A DNA stretch of 64,000 nucleotides, taken from Mesonia aestuariivivens (lineage in GTDB: Bacteria; Bacteroidota; Bacteroidia; Flavobacteriales; Flavobacteriaceae). The notes beneath the pieces are model-generated. The model was not told where the DNA came from. It saw nothing but the letters and a program-made list of their open reading frames with translations, and searched no databases. The DNA lies in assembly GCF_019311235.1 (NCBI RefSeq), contig NZ_JAHWDF010000016.1, positions 1 to 64,000 on the forward strand. The letters run 5' to 3'. The translations under genes were made by a program, and so were the position numbers. Below, one piece after another: positions 36,880 through 47,200 of the stretch (the stretch's first letter is position 1; the number at the start of each line of letters is the position of its first letter).

Positions 36880-37743
36880 CTATTCGGAAAGTTTAAACTC
36901 GTATTCGATATAACCAGTTTGCTTTACTGGTGCATCGGCGTCGCTATTGAACTTTGTAGCTAAAGCAGCTCTTCGAGCAGGTTCCATTAAACAACTTGCG
37001 TTATTAGTTGTTCCTTTAGCGCCTGCGATTGCATTCACCACCTGCCCTCGTTGATTTACTTCAATTTTTACCACGACAATTCCAGATTCATTACAATCTT
37101 GTACAAATTTTTCTTTATTTAAGGCTTTTCTTCCTCCCAGACGGTAATTACCATCGCCATCTAAACCTTTTCCTTGTCCGTAATAAGAACTCGCATTCGG
37201 GTCGCCATTAGGATTACCTTTATCTCCCGCTTGTTGATTATTTCCTTCTCCTCCATTTGTTTTGCCTTCTTTTTTTGAACCGTTCAAAAGACCATTCATC
37301 GCATCGGAGGTATTCTTATCTGGCTTAGGGTCTGGCTTCTTCACCTCTTTTATAGGTTCTGGAGTAGTTTTGGTTTCTAAAGGCTTCTTAGGCTCTTCTT
37401 GTGGTTTCTTTTTTTCAACTTTTTTCTTTTCCTCTTCCTTTTTAATCACAGGAGCATCTTCTGTCTCTTGCGTGGTGACTTTTTCGTTTACTTCTGGAGT
37501 AACTGGTGTAGGTTGAGGTTTGGGCTGTGAGCTATTTTGTTGTGGGGCAGACTTTACAGGTTCTGTAGGTTGAATATCTCCCGAGCCTACTTCTGAAGTT
37601 CCAAAATTAATGGCGATACCATTTTCTGGTGGCGGATCTAAGTAAGTAAAACCAAACAAAAACAACAATATTAAAATTGCACCGGATATAATTGCGGTTA
37701 TCGTTGCTGATTTTTTTTCATATTTAGTTTCAAACAAAGTCAT
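36880..37743 (-). CDS. Energy transducer TonB-like protein
   Basis: This 287-residue protein has one N-terminal transmembrane segment (about 13-35). A long Pro/Lys/Glu-rich periplasmic spacer (about 50-145) follows, then a Gly/Asn-rich stretch, then a C-terminal TonB/TolA-like domain (about 205-287) with VVVKIEVNQRGQVVNA. It carries energy from ExbBD to outer-membrane transporters such as SusC. It lies 5 nt after exbD. Confidence 0.85.
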   Translation of the reverse strand: MTLFETKYEKKSATITAIISGAILILLFLFGFTYLDPPPENGIAINFGTSEVGSGDIQPTEPVKSAPQQNSSQPKPQPTPVTPEVNEKVTTQETEDAPVIKKEEEKKKVEKKKPQEEPKKPLETKTTPEPIKEVKKPDPKPDKNTSDAMNGLLNGSKKEGKTNGGEGNNQQAGDKGNPNGDPNASSYYGQGKGLDGDGNYRLGGRKALNKEKFVQDCNESGIVVVKIEVNQRGQVVNAIAGAKGTTNNASCLMEPARRAALATKFNSDADAPVKQTGYIEYEFKLSE

Positions 37744-37748
37744 AATTT

Positions 37749-38138
37749 TTACGGTTTTACCGCCAATACTATTTTGTATTTATTTCTTTTTGCAATATCC
37801 ATAACATTTACGGCATCTTGAATAGGAACGCTTTGTTCTGCTCTCAAAATAATTGTAGGATCTTCCTCTGCTCGCAATCGCTTTTGTAACTCTATTTCTA
37901 ATTGATTTTTATTAATTTTTTCTGAATTGATAAAAACCTCTAAATCTTTATTGATGCTTACCGCTAAATTCTGTTGATTACTTGTTTTTCCCTTAGCTTT
38001 TGGTAAAAGTAAATCTAAAGCTTCAGGAGTAACTGCAGGAGAAGTAAGCATAAAGAATACCAATAACAGAAAAACAATATCTGTCATAGACGACATACTG
38101 AATTCTGGACTTACTTTATTTCTTCCTCTTAAATTCAT
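37749..38138 (-). CDS. exbD: Biopolymer transport protein ExbD/TolR
   Basis: This 129-residue protein has one transmembrane helix carrying the conserved Asp in SMTDIVFLLLVFFML, the proton-path residue of ExbD/TolR, and a small periplasmic domain. It starts 1 nt after exbB and works with ExbB as the motor for TonB. Confidence 0.93.
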   Translation of the reverse strand: MNLRGRNKVSPEFSMSSMTDIVFLLLVFFMLTSPAVTPEALDLLLPKAKGKTSNQQNLAVSINKDLEVFINSEKINKNQLEIELQKRLRAEEDPTIILRAEQSVPIQDAVNVMDIAKRNKYKIVLAVKP

Positions 38139-38139
38139 A

Positions 38140-38832
38140 TTAAGCAGGTTCGTTTAATAAGTCTAAGAAATCTACTGCTGTGGCTTCCATTTGATGAACT
38201 ACTTTATCTGTTTTCACCACTAAGTGATTGTAACCAATATAAGCAATAATACCTACAATTAAACCAGCAACAGTGGTGGTCATGGCTACGTAAATTCCTT
38301 CAGCGAGTGTTCCCATTTCTGCTTGACCACTACTCGACGCCAATTCATGAAATGCTAAAACCATACCAATTACAGTACCTAAGAAACCAATCATCGGTCC
38401 TGCCCCGGCGATGGTAGCTAAAATAGAAACATTTTTTTCTAAATTATAAACCTCTAATTTTCCAGCATTTTCGATAGCGGTATTAATGTCTTCTAATGGG
38501 CTACCAATTCTAGAAACTCCCTTTGCGGTTAATCTTGCTACTGGAGAATTTTCTTGTGCACATCTAATTTTAGCAGCTTCTACATTTCCATTTGCAATAT
38601 GATCTTTAATTTGCGACATAAAGTTTACATCTGTTTTTGAGGCTGCTTTTATAGCAAACAGTCGTTCAAAATAAATGTAGAGAGCTACCACCAATAATAT
38701 AAATAGTATGCCAATAACAAGGGTTCCTGCAACGCCGCCCCCTAAAATTAATTCAATAAAAGATAAGGTCTTTTCTTCCGGCATCTGCTCGGCTGTCTCT
38801 TCAACCACTTCTTGCAAAAATGTAGCTAGCAT
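38140..38832 (-). CDS. exbB: MotA/TolQ/ExbB proton channel family protein
   Basis: This 230-residue protein has an N-terminal helix, a long cytosolic loop (about 70-130) and the paired helices of the ExbB/TolQ channel (ATIAGAGPMIGFLGTVIGMV and EGIYVAMTTTVAGLIVGI). It is the first gene of the exbB-exbD-tonB-folC operon. It stands 85 nt below nhaB on the same strand. Confidence 0.93.
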   Translation of the reverse strand: MLATFLQEVVEETAEQMPEEKTLSFIELILGGGVAGTLVIGILFILLVVALYIYFERLFAIKAASKTDVNFMSQIKDHIANGNVEAAKIRCAQENSPVARLTAKGVSRIGSPLEDINTAIENAGKLEVYNLEKNVSILATIAGAGPMIGFLGTVIGMVLAFHELASSSGQAEMGTLAEGIYVAMTTTVAGLIVGIIAYIGYNHLVVKTDKVVHQMEATAVDFLDLLNEPA

Positions 38833-38917
38833 AAGTTTTGTTAGTTTAATATAAGGATAACGTTAAATACTTTAATAAATTATAATCTTCTTAATAAGCT
38901 AAATTAGCTATAATTGT

Positions 38918-40387
38918 TTACATAAAAAACCAAATTCCTAAAAAGCCAATTCCAGTTAAAACAATCGTATAAGGCAATGCCATTTTCACCATTTTAAAGT
39001 ATGAAAGGTTAATTAACGGAGCTAAAGATGAAGTTAATAAAAATAAAAATGCTGCTTGTCCATTTGGTGTCGCTACACTCGGTAAGTTTGTACCTGTATT
39101 TATGGCGACAGCTAAATCTTCTAAATGTGCTCTAGAAATTTCGCCAGCATCAAAAGCTTGCTGCACCTCACCTATATAAACCGTCGCAACAAATACATTA
39201 TCACTAATCATAGAAAGCAAACCATTAGCTGCATAAAATACGGAGGGTTGGGTTGCAATATCTAATGAAAGTGCCCAATAAATAATAGGGTGAAACAATT
39301 GTTGGTCGTGAATCATGGCTACAATAACGAAAAAAACTACAATTAATCCAGTAAAGGGTAATGCTTCTTGAAAAGCTTTTCCTATACTATGTTCATCTGT
39401 AATCCCCATAAATGCAGTTTGAACAATAATTAAGGCTAAGCCTATAAAGCCTACTGGCGCAATGTGTAAGGCTAAACCCAAAATTAAAAACACAGCGGAT
39501 AATGCTTGAACCACCAACCCATATTTTTCAGATTTGGTGCGTTGTCTATCTTGTTCTGCTGTATAATTCTCTATAATTGTTCTGGCTACCGATGGAAGCT
39601 TTTGTCCAAAACCAAAACTCCCTGTCGTTTCTAAAACAATAGTGGTAAGTAAACCCGAAAATAAAACTGGAAGTGTGATAGGAGACATGTGTACAAAAAA
39701 GTCTATAAAATCCCAATTCATCTTTTCACCAATCAATAAGTTTTGCGGCTCACCCACTAAAGTACAAACGCCACCAAGCGCGGTACCTACCACGCCATGC
39801 ATAATTAAACTCCTCAAAAAAGATTTAAATTCTTCTAAGGTTTGTCCGCTTAATTCTTTTCGATCTAAAATACCGCTAACATTATAATCTGTATTAGCCG
39901 ATTGAATCTTATGATAAACACCATAAAAACCGACCGCTACACTAATTAAAACTGCGGTAACCGTAAGTGCATCTAAAAAAGCTGAAAGTAAAGCTGCCAA
40001 TAGCAAAAATAATAATGATAGAAATAGCTTAGATTTTATTTTTGTAAAAACCTTACTAAAAATGTACATGAGTAGAGGTTTCATAAAATAAATACCGGCT
40101 ACCATAAACATCAATAGAAAAATAACTTCAAAGTTTTGAATTACTTCTTCTTTTGCAGCTGCAGGACTGGTTAATTTTAGAAGTAAAATCTCTAATGCTA
40201 ATAAACCGCCTGTTTGCAAAGGATAACATTTTAATGCCATTGCTAAACAGAAAATAAATTCTGCAATAAAAATCCAAGCGGTTAGCGTTGGTCCAATTGT
40301 ATAATTAGCAACAATATTGAAAACCAAAAATGACAATATGGTATATTTCAACCATAGCGGGCTATTGCCCAAAAAGTTTTTAAGCAT
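38918..40387 (-). CDS. nhaB: Sodium/proton antiporter NhaB family
   Basis: This 489-residue protein has about twelve hydrophobic segments and family motifs FLDALTVTAVLISVAVGFYG, LVGEPQNLLIGEKM and SDNVFVATVYIGEV. NhaB exports Na+ against H+ and would help maintain a sodium gradient. That gradient may feed the sodium:solute symporter at the window end (inference). Confidence 0.92.
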   Translation of the reverse strand: MLKNFLGNSPLWLKYTILSFLVFNIVANYTIGPTLTAWIFIAEFIFCLAMALKCYPLQTGGLLALEILLLKLTSPAAAKEEVIQNFEVIFLLMFMVAGIYFMKPLLMYIFSKVFTKIKSKLFLSLLFLLLAALLSAFLDALTVTAVLISVAVGFYGVYHKIQSANTDYNVSGILDRKELSGQTLEEFKSFLRSLIMHGVVGTALGGVCTLVGEPQNLLIGEKMNWDFIDFFVHMSPITLPVLFSGLLTTIVLETTGSFGFGQKLPSVARTIIENYTAEQDRQRTKSEKYGLVVQALSAVFLILGLALHIAPVGFIGLALIIVQTAFMGITDEHSIGKAFQEALPFTGLIVVFFVIVAMIHDQQLFHPIIYWALSLDIATQPSVFYAANGLLSMISDNVFVATVYIGEVQQAFDAGEISRAHLEDLAVAINTGTNLPSVATPNGQAAFLFLLTSSLAPLINLSYFKMVKMALPYTIVLTGIGFLGIWFFM

Positions 40388-40418
40388 TTGTTATACTGTG
40401 AGGTAAATAACTAAAAGT

Positions 40419-41645
40419 CTATACTAATTGTTTTAGAGCAATCTCAAAAGCAGTTTTACTAATATTAGTTTTACTGCTATTATGGTCGAATGTATTCTTA
40501 ATTGCATTTTTGATGGTCATTGAAGTATCGTTGAAAATAGCCTCATCTGTCATTTGCACACGACGCTCCATAAAATATGCAAACACTCTAGCCATACCAC
40601 AATTAGAAATAAAATCTGGAATTAAACTTACTCGCTGATCTGTATATTCCATAATACTACCAAAGAAAATCTCTTTATCTGCAAACGGCACATTTGCACC
40701 ACAAGAAATAACCTCTAAACCTTGCTCGATCATACTTGATATTTGGTCTTGAGTAATTAATCGAGAAGCTGCACAAGGAGCAAAAATCTCAGTCTTTAAA
40801 GCCCATACTTTTTCGTTAACCTCATCAAAAGGAATTAAATTATCAGCTGCAAGTGTATTGCCATCTTTAGCCAAGAATAACTGTTTAATTTCTTCAAAAG
40901 AAAAACCTTCTTCATTAATTAAACCGCCAGCACGGTCAATAATACCTACAACTTTAGCACCCATCTGCGCTAAATAATAGGCCGCTGCAGAACCTACATT
41001 ACCAAAACCCTGTACAACGGCACGTTTACCTTTTACATCGCCACCGTATATTTCGTAATAATTTCGTACCGCTTCAGCTACGCCGTAACCAGTAATCATA
41101 TCTGCAACCGTATATTTTCTTGAAATATCAGGAGAATAGGTTGTGTTTTCTAACACCTTGATTACTCCTTGACGAAGCTGACCTATTCTATTAATTTTAT
41201 CGGCTTCGGTTGGTTGAAAATGACCTGTAAAAACACCTTCTTGCGGATGCCAAACTCCACAATTTTCAGTAATAGGAATTACCTCATGAATTTCATCTAC
41301 ATTTAAATCTCCTCCCGTACCATAATAACTTTTTAAGAGTGGAGAAACCGCTTTATACCAACGCTCTAAAACCCCTTTTTTTCGAGGATCTTGTGGGTCA
41401 AAATTAATTCCAGATTTAGCACCACCAATGACAGGGCCTGAAACCGTAAATTTCACTTCCATTGTTTTTGCTAATGAAAGTACTTCATTCATATCTAAAC
41501 CCTTACGCATACGCGTACCACCGCCAGCAGCACCGCCTCGTAAAGAATTGATAACCGTCCAGCCTTCAGCTTCAGTTTCAGAATCTTTCCAATTAAAAAC
41601 AATTTCTGGTTGTTTATTTTCGTATATTTCAAGTAAATCCTTCAT
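40419..41645 (-). CDS. Glu/Leu/Phe/Val dehydrogenase family protein
   Basis: This 408-residue protein has the dimerisation/substrate domain with catalytic Lys in GGAKSGINFDP, and a Rossmann domain with VVQGFGNVGSAAAYYLAQ. The substrate cannot be settled: glutamate and branched-chain amino-acid dehydrogenases share these motifs, and the sequence differs from the classical 450-residue GdhA. It may link amino-acid nitrogen to the gltBD genes 3 kb away, but they are on different transcripts. Confidence 0.88.
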   Translation of the reverse strand: MKDLLEIYENKQPEIVFNWKDSETEAEGWTVINSLRGGAAGGGTRMRKGLDMNEVLSLAKTMEVKFTVSGPVIGGAKSGINFDPQDPRKKGVLERWYKAVSPLLKSYYGTGGDLNVDEIHEVIPITENCGVWHPQEGVFTGHFQPTEADKINRIGQLRQGVIKVLENTTYSPDISRKYTVADMITGYGVAEAVRNYYEIYGGDVKGKRAVVQGFGNVGSAAAYYLAQMGAKVVGIIDRAGGLINEEGFSFEEIKQLFLAKDGNTLAADNLIPFDEVNEKVWALKTEIFAPCAASRLITQDQISSMIEQGLEVISCGANVPFADKEIFFGSIMEYTDQRVSLIPDFISNCGMARVFAYFMERRVQMTDEAIFNDTSMTIKNAIKNTFDHNSSKTNISKTAFEIALKQLV

Positions 41646-41669
41646 AATAAAAAATTAGTTTTTCGCACA

Positions 41670-41677
41670 CAAAGATA
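41670..41677 (-). promoter_or_regulatory. Candidate -7 element of the amino-acid dehydrogenase gene
   Basis: On the minus strand this reads TATCTTTG, 24 nt before the ATG at 41645. Confidence 0.5.
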
Positions 41678-41716
41678 GCTAAACCCATAGGGGTATGTGA
41701 AAGAAATCTTAATTTT

Positions 41717-42787
41717 TTAAGGCTCAAAAATTTTACCCGAAGAATGGTTTTTAGAAGCTCCGGTAACACTACTTAATACATTAATTTGATTGGTTAATTT
41801 TAAGACCCCTAAAAAACCAAAAATTAAAGCTTCTTTAAATTCAATTAACTCATTAGAAGGTAATATAATTTGTGCTGAAGTTTTTCCCCGAAGACGTTCT
41901 ATAAGGAAACGATTAAATGCACCTCCTCCAGTTACTAATACTTTCTTAGAAGAATGATTTTCAATATTTTCTGAAAGCTGAATAGCCACGTGCTCTGTGT
42001 ATGTTGCTATAATTTCTTTTGGACTGCAACCGCTATTTTCTAATAACGGAAAAACAATGGCGTGCACCCATTCTATCCCTAAAGATTTTGGAGGTTTTTT
42101 AGCGTAAAAATCTAATGCATTTAATTTAGCGAGCAAAGCATTATTTACCTGTGTGCTCTTGGCAATAATTCCATCGCGATCATAATCAAATCCTAATCTA
42201 GCAGCATAAGCATTGATCACTGTATTGACCGGGCAAACATCATAAGCCACTCGATTTGTTTTGTCTTCAATTTCTTTAGAAATATTTGCAAAACCACCCA
42301 AATTCAAACAGTAATCATATTCTTTAAAAAGCAATCGGTCGCCTATAGGTACCAAGGGAGCGCCTTGACCTCCCAATGCAACATCTTGCACTCGAAAATC
42401 ACACACTACTTTTTGCTTAATTAATTTAGCGAGTTGGGGTAAATTACCTATCTGAATTGTAAACCCTTCCGCTGGCTGATGTAAAACTGTATGCCCATGA
42501 GAGCAAACGGCATCAAGACCTTTAATTTGATTTTTCTCTATAAATTGAAGAATAACTTTAGATAGATATTTGGTATAAGCTTCATCTAAATTAGAGATCT
42601 CTTCCCTAGATAATTCTGAAGAATTTTTAAGCAGCTTATACCATTTTTCAGAATACGCTACAGTTTCAGCCATTAAAATAGAAGCATTCCAATGCTCTTC
42701 GTATTCAAATTGCAGGCAAGCAAGATCTATACCATCTAAAGATGTGCCAGACATTATTCCTAAAACTTGATATTGTTTTCTTTTCAT
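41717..42787 (-). CDS. anmK: Anhydro-N-acetylmuramic acid kinase
   Basis: This 356-residue kinase recycles peptidoglycan by phosphorylating anhydro-MurNAc. It has the ATP loop GIMSGTSLDGIDLA, CSHGHT, DFRVQDVALGGQGAPLVP, NLGGFANIS, and VTGGGAFNRFL near the C-terminus. It is divergent from the acyl-CoA dehydrogenase gene across 92 bp. Confidence 0.95.
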   Translation of the reverse strand: MKRKQYQVLGIMSGTSLDGIDLACLQFEYEEHWNASILMAETVAYSEKWYKLLKNSSELSREEISNLDEAYTKYLSKVILQFIEKNQIKGLDAVCSHGHTVLHQPAEGFTIQIGNLPQLAKLIKQKVVCDFRVQDVALGGQGAPLVPIGDRLLFKEYDYCLNLGGFANISKEIEDKTNRVAYDVCPVNTVINAYAARLGFDYDRDGIIAKSTQVNNALLAKLNALDFYAKKPPKSLGIEWVHAIVFPLLENSGCSPKEIIATYTEHVAIQLSENIENHSSKKVLVTGGGAFNRFLIERLRGKTSAQIILPSNELIEFKEALIFGFLGVLKLTNQINVLSSVTGASKNHSSGKIFEP

Positions 42788-42792
42788 ATTCG

Positions 42793-42800
42793 CAAAAATA
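42793..42800 (-). promoter_or_regulatory. Possible -7 element of anmK, very close to the start
   Basis: On the minus strand this reads TATTTTTG, only 5 nt before the anmK ATG. If used, transcription would begin at or near the start codon, giving a leaderless or nearly leaderless mRNA. It may also be a chance match. Confidence 0.3.
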
Positions 42801-42811
42801 AAGTATTACTA

Positions 42812-42842
42812 TTGATAATTTAATTACTAAAAGCTATATTTG
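42812..42842 (+). promoter_or_regulatory. Candidate promoter of the acyl-CoA dehydrogenase gene
   Basis: TTG at 42812-42814 and TATATTTG at 42835-42842 are 20 bases apart, a good match to TTG-N19-TAnnTTTG. The ATG lies 37 nt downstream. Confidence 0.6.
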
Positions 42843-42879
42843 TGTAGTTTCAATAAAAATTTGACAAACTCTATATAGA

Positions 42880-44022
42880 ATGGATTTTAAGCTTACTGAA
42901 GAGCACCTCATGATTAAAGAGGCAGCCAGAGACTTTGCTAATGCAGAATTACTACCCGGAGTCATAGAAAGGGACAATAAACAAGAGTTCCCAACAGAAC
43001 AAGTAAAAAAAATGGGAGAGCTTGGTTTCTTAGGCATGATGGTTTCTCCTGAATACGGCGGCGGCGGGATGGATACCATCTCTTACGTATTAGCCATGGA
43101 AGAACTCTCTAAAATAGATGCTTCAAGTTCAGTTATTGTTTCAGTAAACAATTCTTTAGTTTGCTGGGGATTAGAAACTTATGGAAACGAAGCCCAAAAG
43201 AAAAAATATTTAACCAAACTTGCCACAGGAGAGTCTATCGGTGCTTTTTGTTTAAGTGAACCCGAAGCAGGTAGTGATGCTACTTCACAAAAAACCACTG
43301 CAATTGATAAAGGAGATCACTATATACTAAACGGTACTAAAAACTGGATTACCAATGGAAATAGTGCAGATTATTATTTAGTGATTGCACAAACCGATAG
43401 AGAAAAAGGCCATAAAGGTATTAACGCTTTTATTGTCGAAAAAAACTGGGATGGTTTTGAAGTTGGCCCTAAAGAAGATAAATTAGGGATTAGAGGAAGT
43501 GATACCCATACTCTTAATTTTAATGATGTAAAAGTACCTAAAGAAAATAGAATAGGAGAAGACGGCTTTGGCTTTAAGTTTGCCATGAAAACACTTTCTG
43601 GCGGAAGAATAGGAATTGCAGCACAAGCTTTAGGCATTGCAAGCGGTGCTTACCAATTAGCTAGAGATTACTCAAAAATTAGAAAAGCTTTTGGTACAGA
43701 AATTTGCAACCACCAAGCCATCGCTTTTAAATTAGCAGATATGTATACCGAAATTGAAGCTGCAAGGCATTTAGTGATGAAAGCGGCTTGGGATAAAGAT
43801 CAAAAAAATAATTACGATATGTCTGGTGCTATGGCGAAACTTTACGCCTCTAAAACAGCAATGAACGCCAGTGTTGAAGCCGTACAAATTCACGGCGGTA
43901 ATGGTTTTGTAAAAGAATACCACGTAGAGCGTTTAATGCGTGATGCAAAAATCACTCAAATTTACGAAGGAACCTCAGAAATTCAGAAAATTGTGATCTC
44001 CAGAGGCTTACTCCGTGATTAA
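42880..44022 (+). CDS. Acyl-CoA dehydrogenase
   Basis: This 380-residue flavoenzyme has all family segments: AFCLSEPEAGSDA and KNWITNG (FAD/substrate), QIHGGNGFVKEYHVERLMRD, and catalytic Glu363 in IYEGTSEIQ. The position of the Glu and the overall sequence fit short-chain (butyryl-type) or branched-chain enzymes of beta-oxidation or amino-acid breakdown; chain length cannot be told. It has its own promoter and terminator. Confidence 0.95.
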   Translation: MDFKLTEEHLMIKEAARDFANAELLPGVIERDNKQEFPTEQVKKMGELGFLGMMVSPEYGGGGMDTISYVLAMEELSKIDASSSVIVSVNNSLVCWGLETYGNEAQKKKYLTKLATGESIGAFCLSEPEAGSDATSQKTTAIDKGDHYILNGTKNWITNGNSADYYLVIAQTDREKGHKGINAFIVEKNWDGFEVGPKEDKLGIRGSDTHTLNFNDVKVPKENRIGEDGFGFKFAMKTLSGGRIGIAAQALGIASGAYQLARDYSKIRKAFGTEICNHQAIAFKLADMYTEIEAARHLVMKAAWDKDQKNNYDMSGAMAKLYASKTAMNASVEAVQIHGGNGFVKEYHVERLMRDAKITQIYEGTSEIQKIVISRGLLRD

Positions 44023-44043
44023 GAATCATTATAAATTATTTCA

Positions 44044-44072
44044 AAAACCCGATTTTTAAAAATCGGGTTTTT
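44044..44072 (+). terminator. Rho-independent terminator after the acyl-CoA dehydrogenase
   Basis: AAAACCCGATTTTT and AAAAATCGGGTTTT form a 14-bp stem followed by T. The 190 bp from here to gltB hold no other clear element. Confidence 0.88.
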
Positions 44073-44262
44073 TATTTCTCAAAAATCACCGCCTCAAATT
44101 TAATAATATTGATTTTATTGAATTACAATTAAATTATTATCAAAAATTTAAATTTCGATTAACAATACTTCAATTAAAGTACAATTTTAGGATATAAAGA
44201 GCTTTTTATTTACCTTATCATTTCGTTTTTACTGAACATTTTAAGCTAAAGAAAAAGACTAT

Positions 44263-47200
44263 ATGAAGCCACAAAAACAAGGATTATACTCACCGGAATT
44301 TGAACATGACAATTGTGGAGCCGGTTTTATATGCAACCTCGAAGGAAAGCAAACCAACGACATTATTCATAAAGCCATTGATATTCTTATTAGGCTAGAA
44401 CACCGAGGTGCTGTAGGTGCCGACGGAAGAACAGGAGATGGTGCCGGAATTTTAATTGAAATACCACATCAATTTTTTAAAAAAGTATGTGATTTTGAAT
44501 TGCCAGAATTTAAAGATTATGCAGTAGCCATGACTTTTCTTCCAAAAAGTGCAAATCAACTACTCATTTGTAAAGAAATATTTGAAGAAGAAATTAAGGC
44601 TCAACAACTGCAGCTTATAGGTTGGCGTGAAGTACCCGTAGACCGATCCTGCTTAGGAAGTATAGCCGAACTTTCAGAACCCAACGTCTATCAAGCATTT
44701 ATCGCAAAACCACATGAAAATTCATCCGAAGAATTTAATGCCAAATTATTTGCGGCTCGTAAAATTGCTGAACATCGTATAGATGATTCTGAACTTTCAG
44801 AAAAAGAGCATTTTTATGTTTCTAGCTTCTCTACCAATACTATTATTTATAAAGGGCTTTTAATGCCTAACGACATTAATACGTATTACCCTGATTTAAA
44901 CGATAATGATGTAGTTACAAAATTAGCATTGGTACACCAACGCTTCTCGACCAACACTTTCCCTACTTGGGATTTAGCGCAACCTTTTCGCTATATGTGC
45001 CACAATGGAGAAATCAATACGCTTCGCGGAAATTTAAGCAGAATGAAAGCACGAGAAGAATTATTTGAAAATGATTTTTTCGGCAAAGATGTAAAGAAAA
45101 TTATCCCAATTACCATGGAAGGAAAATCAGATTCCGCCTCTATGGATATGGCTTTAGAATTATTATTACACACGGGTAGATCTTTGCCAGAGGCCATGAT
45201 GATGATGGTGCCTGAAGCTTGGGAAAAAAACCCATTAATGACCGATGATAAAAAAGCATTTTATGAATATAACGCTTGTATTATGGAGCCTTGGGACGGG
45301 CCTGCTTCCATTCCCTTTACTGATGGAAATTACATTGGTGCACTATTAGATAGAAATGGATTGCGGCCTTCTCGCTATACCGTTACCAAAGATGGCTATG
45401 TAGTGATGGCTTCAGAAACAGGAGTGATTGATATTAAACCAGGAAATGTAGAACACCATGGAAGGTTAGAACCAGGAAAAATGTTTCTGGTAGATATGGT
45501 CAAAGGCAGAATTTTAGAAGATGAAGAAGTAAAATATGATATTGTTTCTAAACGTCCGTATCGAGATTGGTTAAACAGTAATTTACTTCAACTTTCCGAT
45601 ATTCCTTACACAGGAAATCAAACTCCGGTAGAAAAAGTAGCGATCAAAAAAAGACAGCAACTTTTTGGGTACACGCTTGAAGACATGAAGACCATCATTA
45701 CTCCTATGGCTACACAAGGTAAAGAAGCCATTGGGTCAATGGGTGCAGATATTCCTTTAGCCGTTTTATCAGACCAACCACAATTATTGTTTAATTATTT
45801 TAAGCAACTATTTGCACAAGTTACCAATCCGCCATTAGATGGTATTCGTGAAGAAATTGTCACCGATATTAGCTTAACCATAGGAGAAGACAAAAATTTA
45901 TTCGACATCACTCCTGAGCACTGTAAGAAATTACGCATACAAAATCCGGTAATATCTAATGAAGATTTAGATAAAATTAAATACATCAATCAGCCCGATT
46001 TCAAATCCAAAACTATTTCTATGCTTTACCAAGCAGACAAAGGTTTAAATGGTTTGGAAGCACGCTTAGATGAAATGATTCAAGAGATTAATGAAGCGGT
46101 AGATGAAGGTTGTAACGTCATTATTTTATCTGATAGAGATGTGCATGAAGGCCTCGCTCCTATCCCTTCTTTACTTGCTTGTTCATTTGTGCATCACCGA
46201 GTAAAAGATTATGATCGGCGTTCTTCATTTGGTATTGTCATTGAATCTGCAGAACCACGTGAACCGCATCATTTCGCATTATTATTTGGTTATGGTGCAA
46301 GTGCTATTAATCCTTACATGGTGAATGAGATTATCTTCAACATGGCGAAAGAAAATGAAATTGAAGAAGAACCAGAAGTAGCGGTTCAAAATTTCAATAA
46401 AGCCATAGGAAAAGGAATCGTTAAGATTATGAATAAAATTGGAATTTCTACACTTTTATCTTATCGAGGATCTCAAATTTTTGAAATTCTAGGACTTAAT
46501 CAAAAATTTGTTAATAAATATTTTTGTAATACTCCCACCAGAATTGAAGGGATTGGGCTATATGAAATTGAAAAAGAAATCCAAAAACGTTACCATAAAG
46601 CTTTTCACCCCAAACCTACAGATGTTGGGCTAGACCTAGCTATTGGTGGTGACTATCGCTGGAGAAGAAATGGCGAGCGCCATATGTTTAATCCTGCAAC
46701 TGTCGCAAAATTACAGCAAGCAGTTAAACAAAATAACCCCATTAGTTATAACGAATATGCTAACCTCATTAACGAACAGAATGAACGCCTAATGACACTT
46801 AGGGGCTTATTTAAATTTCGTGATCTAGATCCTATTCCAATTGAAGAAGTAGAACCATGGACTGAAATTGTAAAGCGTTTTAAAACTGGAGCCATGTCTT
46901 TTGGTTCAATTAGTAAAGAAGCACATGAGAACTTAGCCATTGCAATGAACAGATTGCAAGGAAAAAGTAATTCTGGTGAAGGCGGAGAAGATGCAGATCG
47001 CTTTCATAAAGACCTGAACGGCAATTGGCGAAACAGCGCTATTAAACAAGTAGCGTCTGGTAGATTTGGAGTCTCTATTAATTATTTAAGTAGTGCTCAA
47101 GAAATTCAAATTAAAATGGCACAAGGAGCAAAACCTGGAGAAGGTGGTCAATTACCTGGAGCTAAAGTTAACCCTGACATTGCAAAAACTAGAAATTCTA

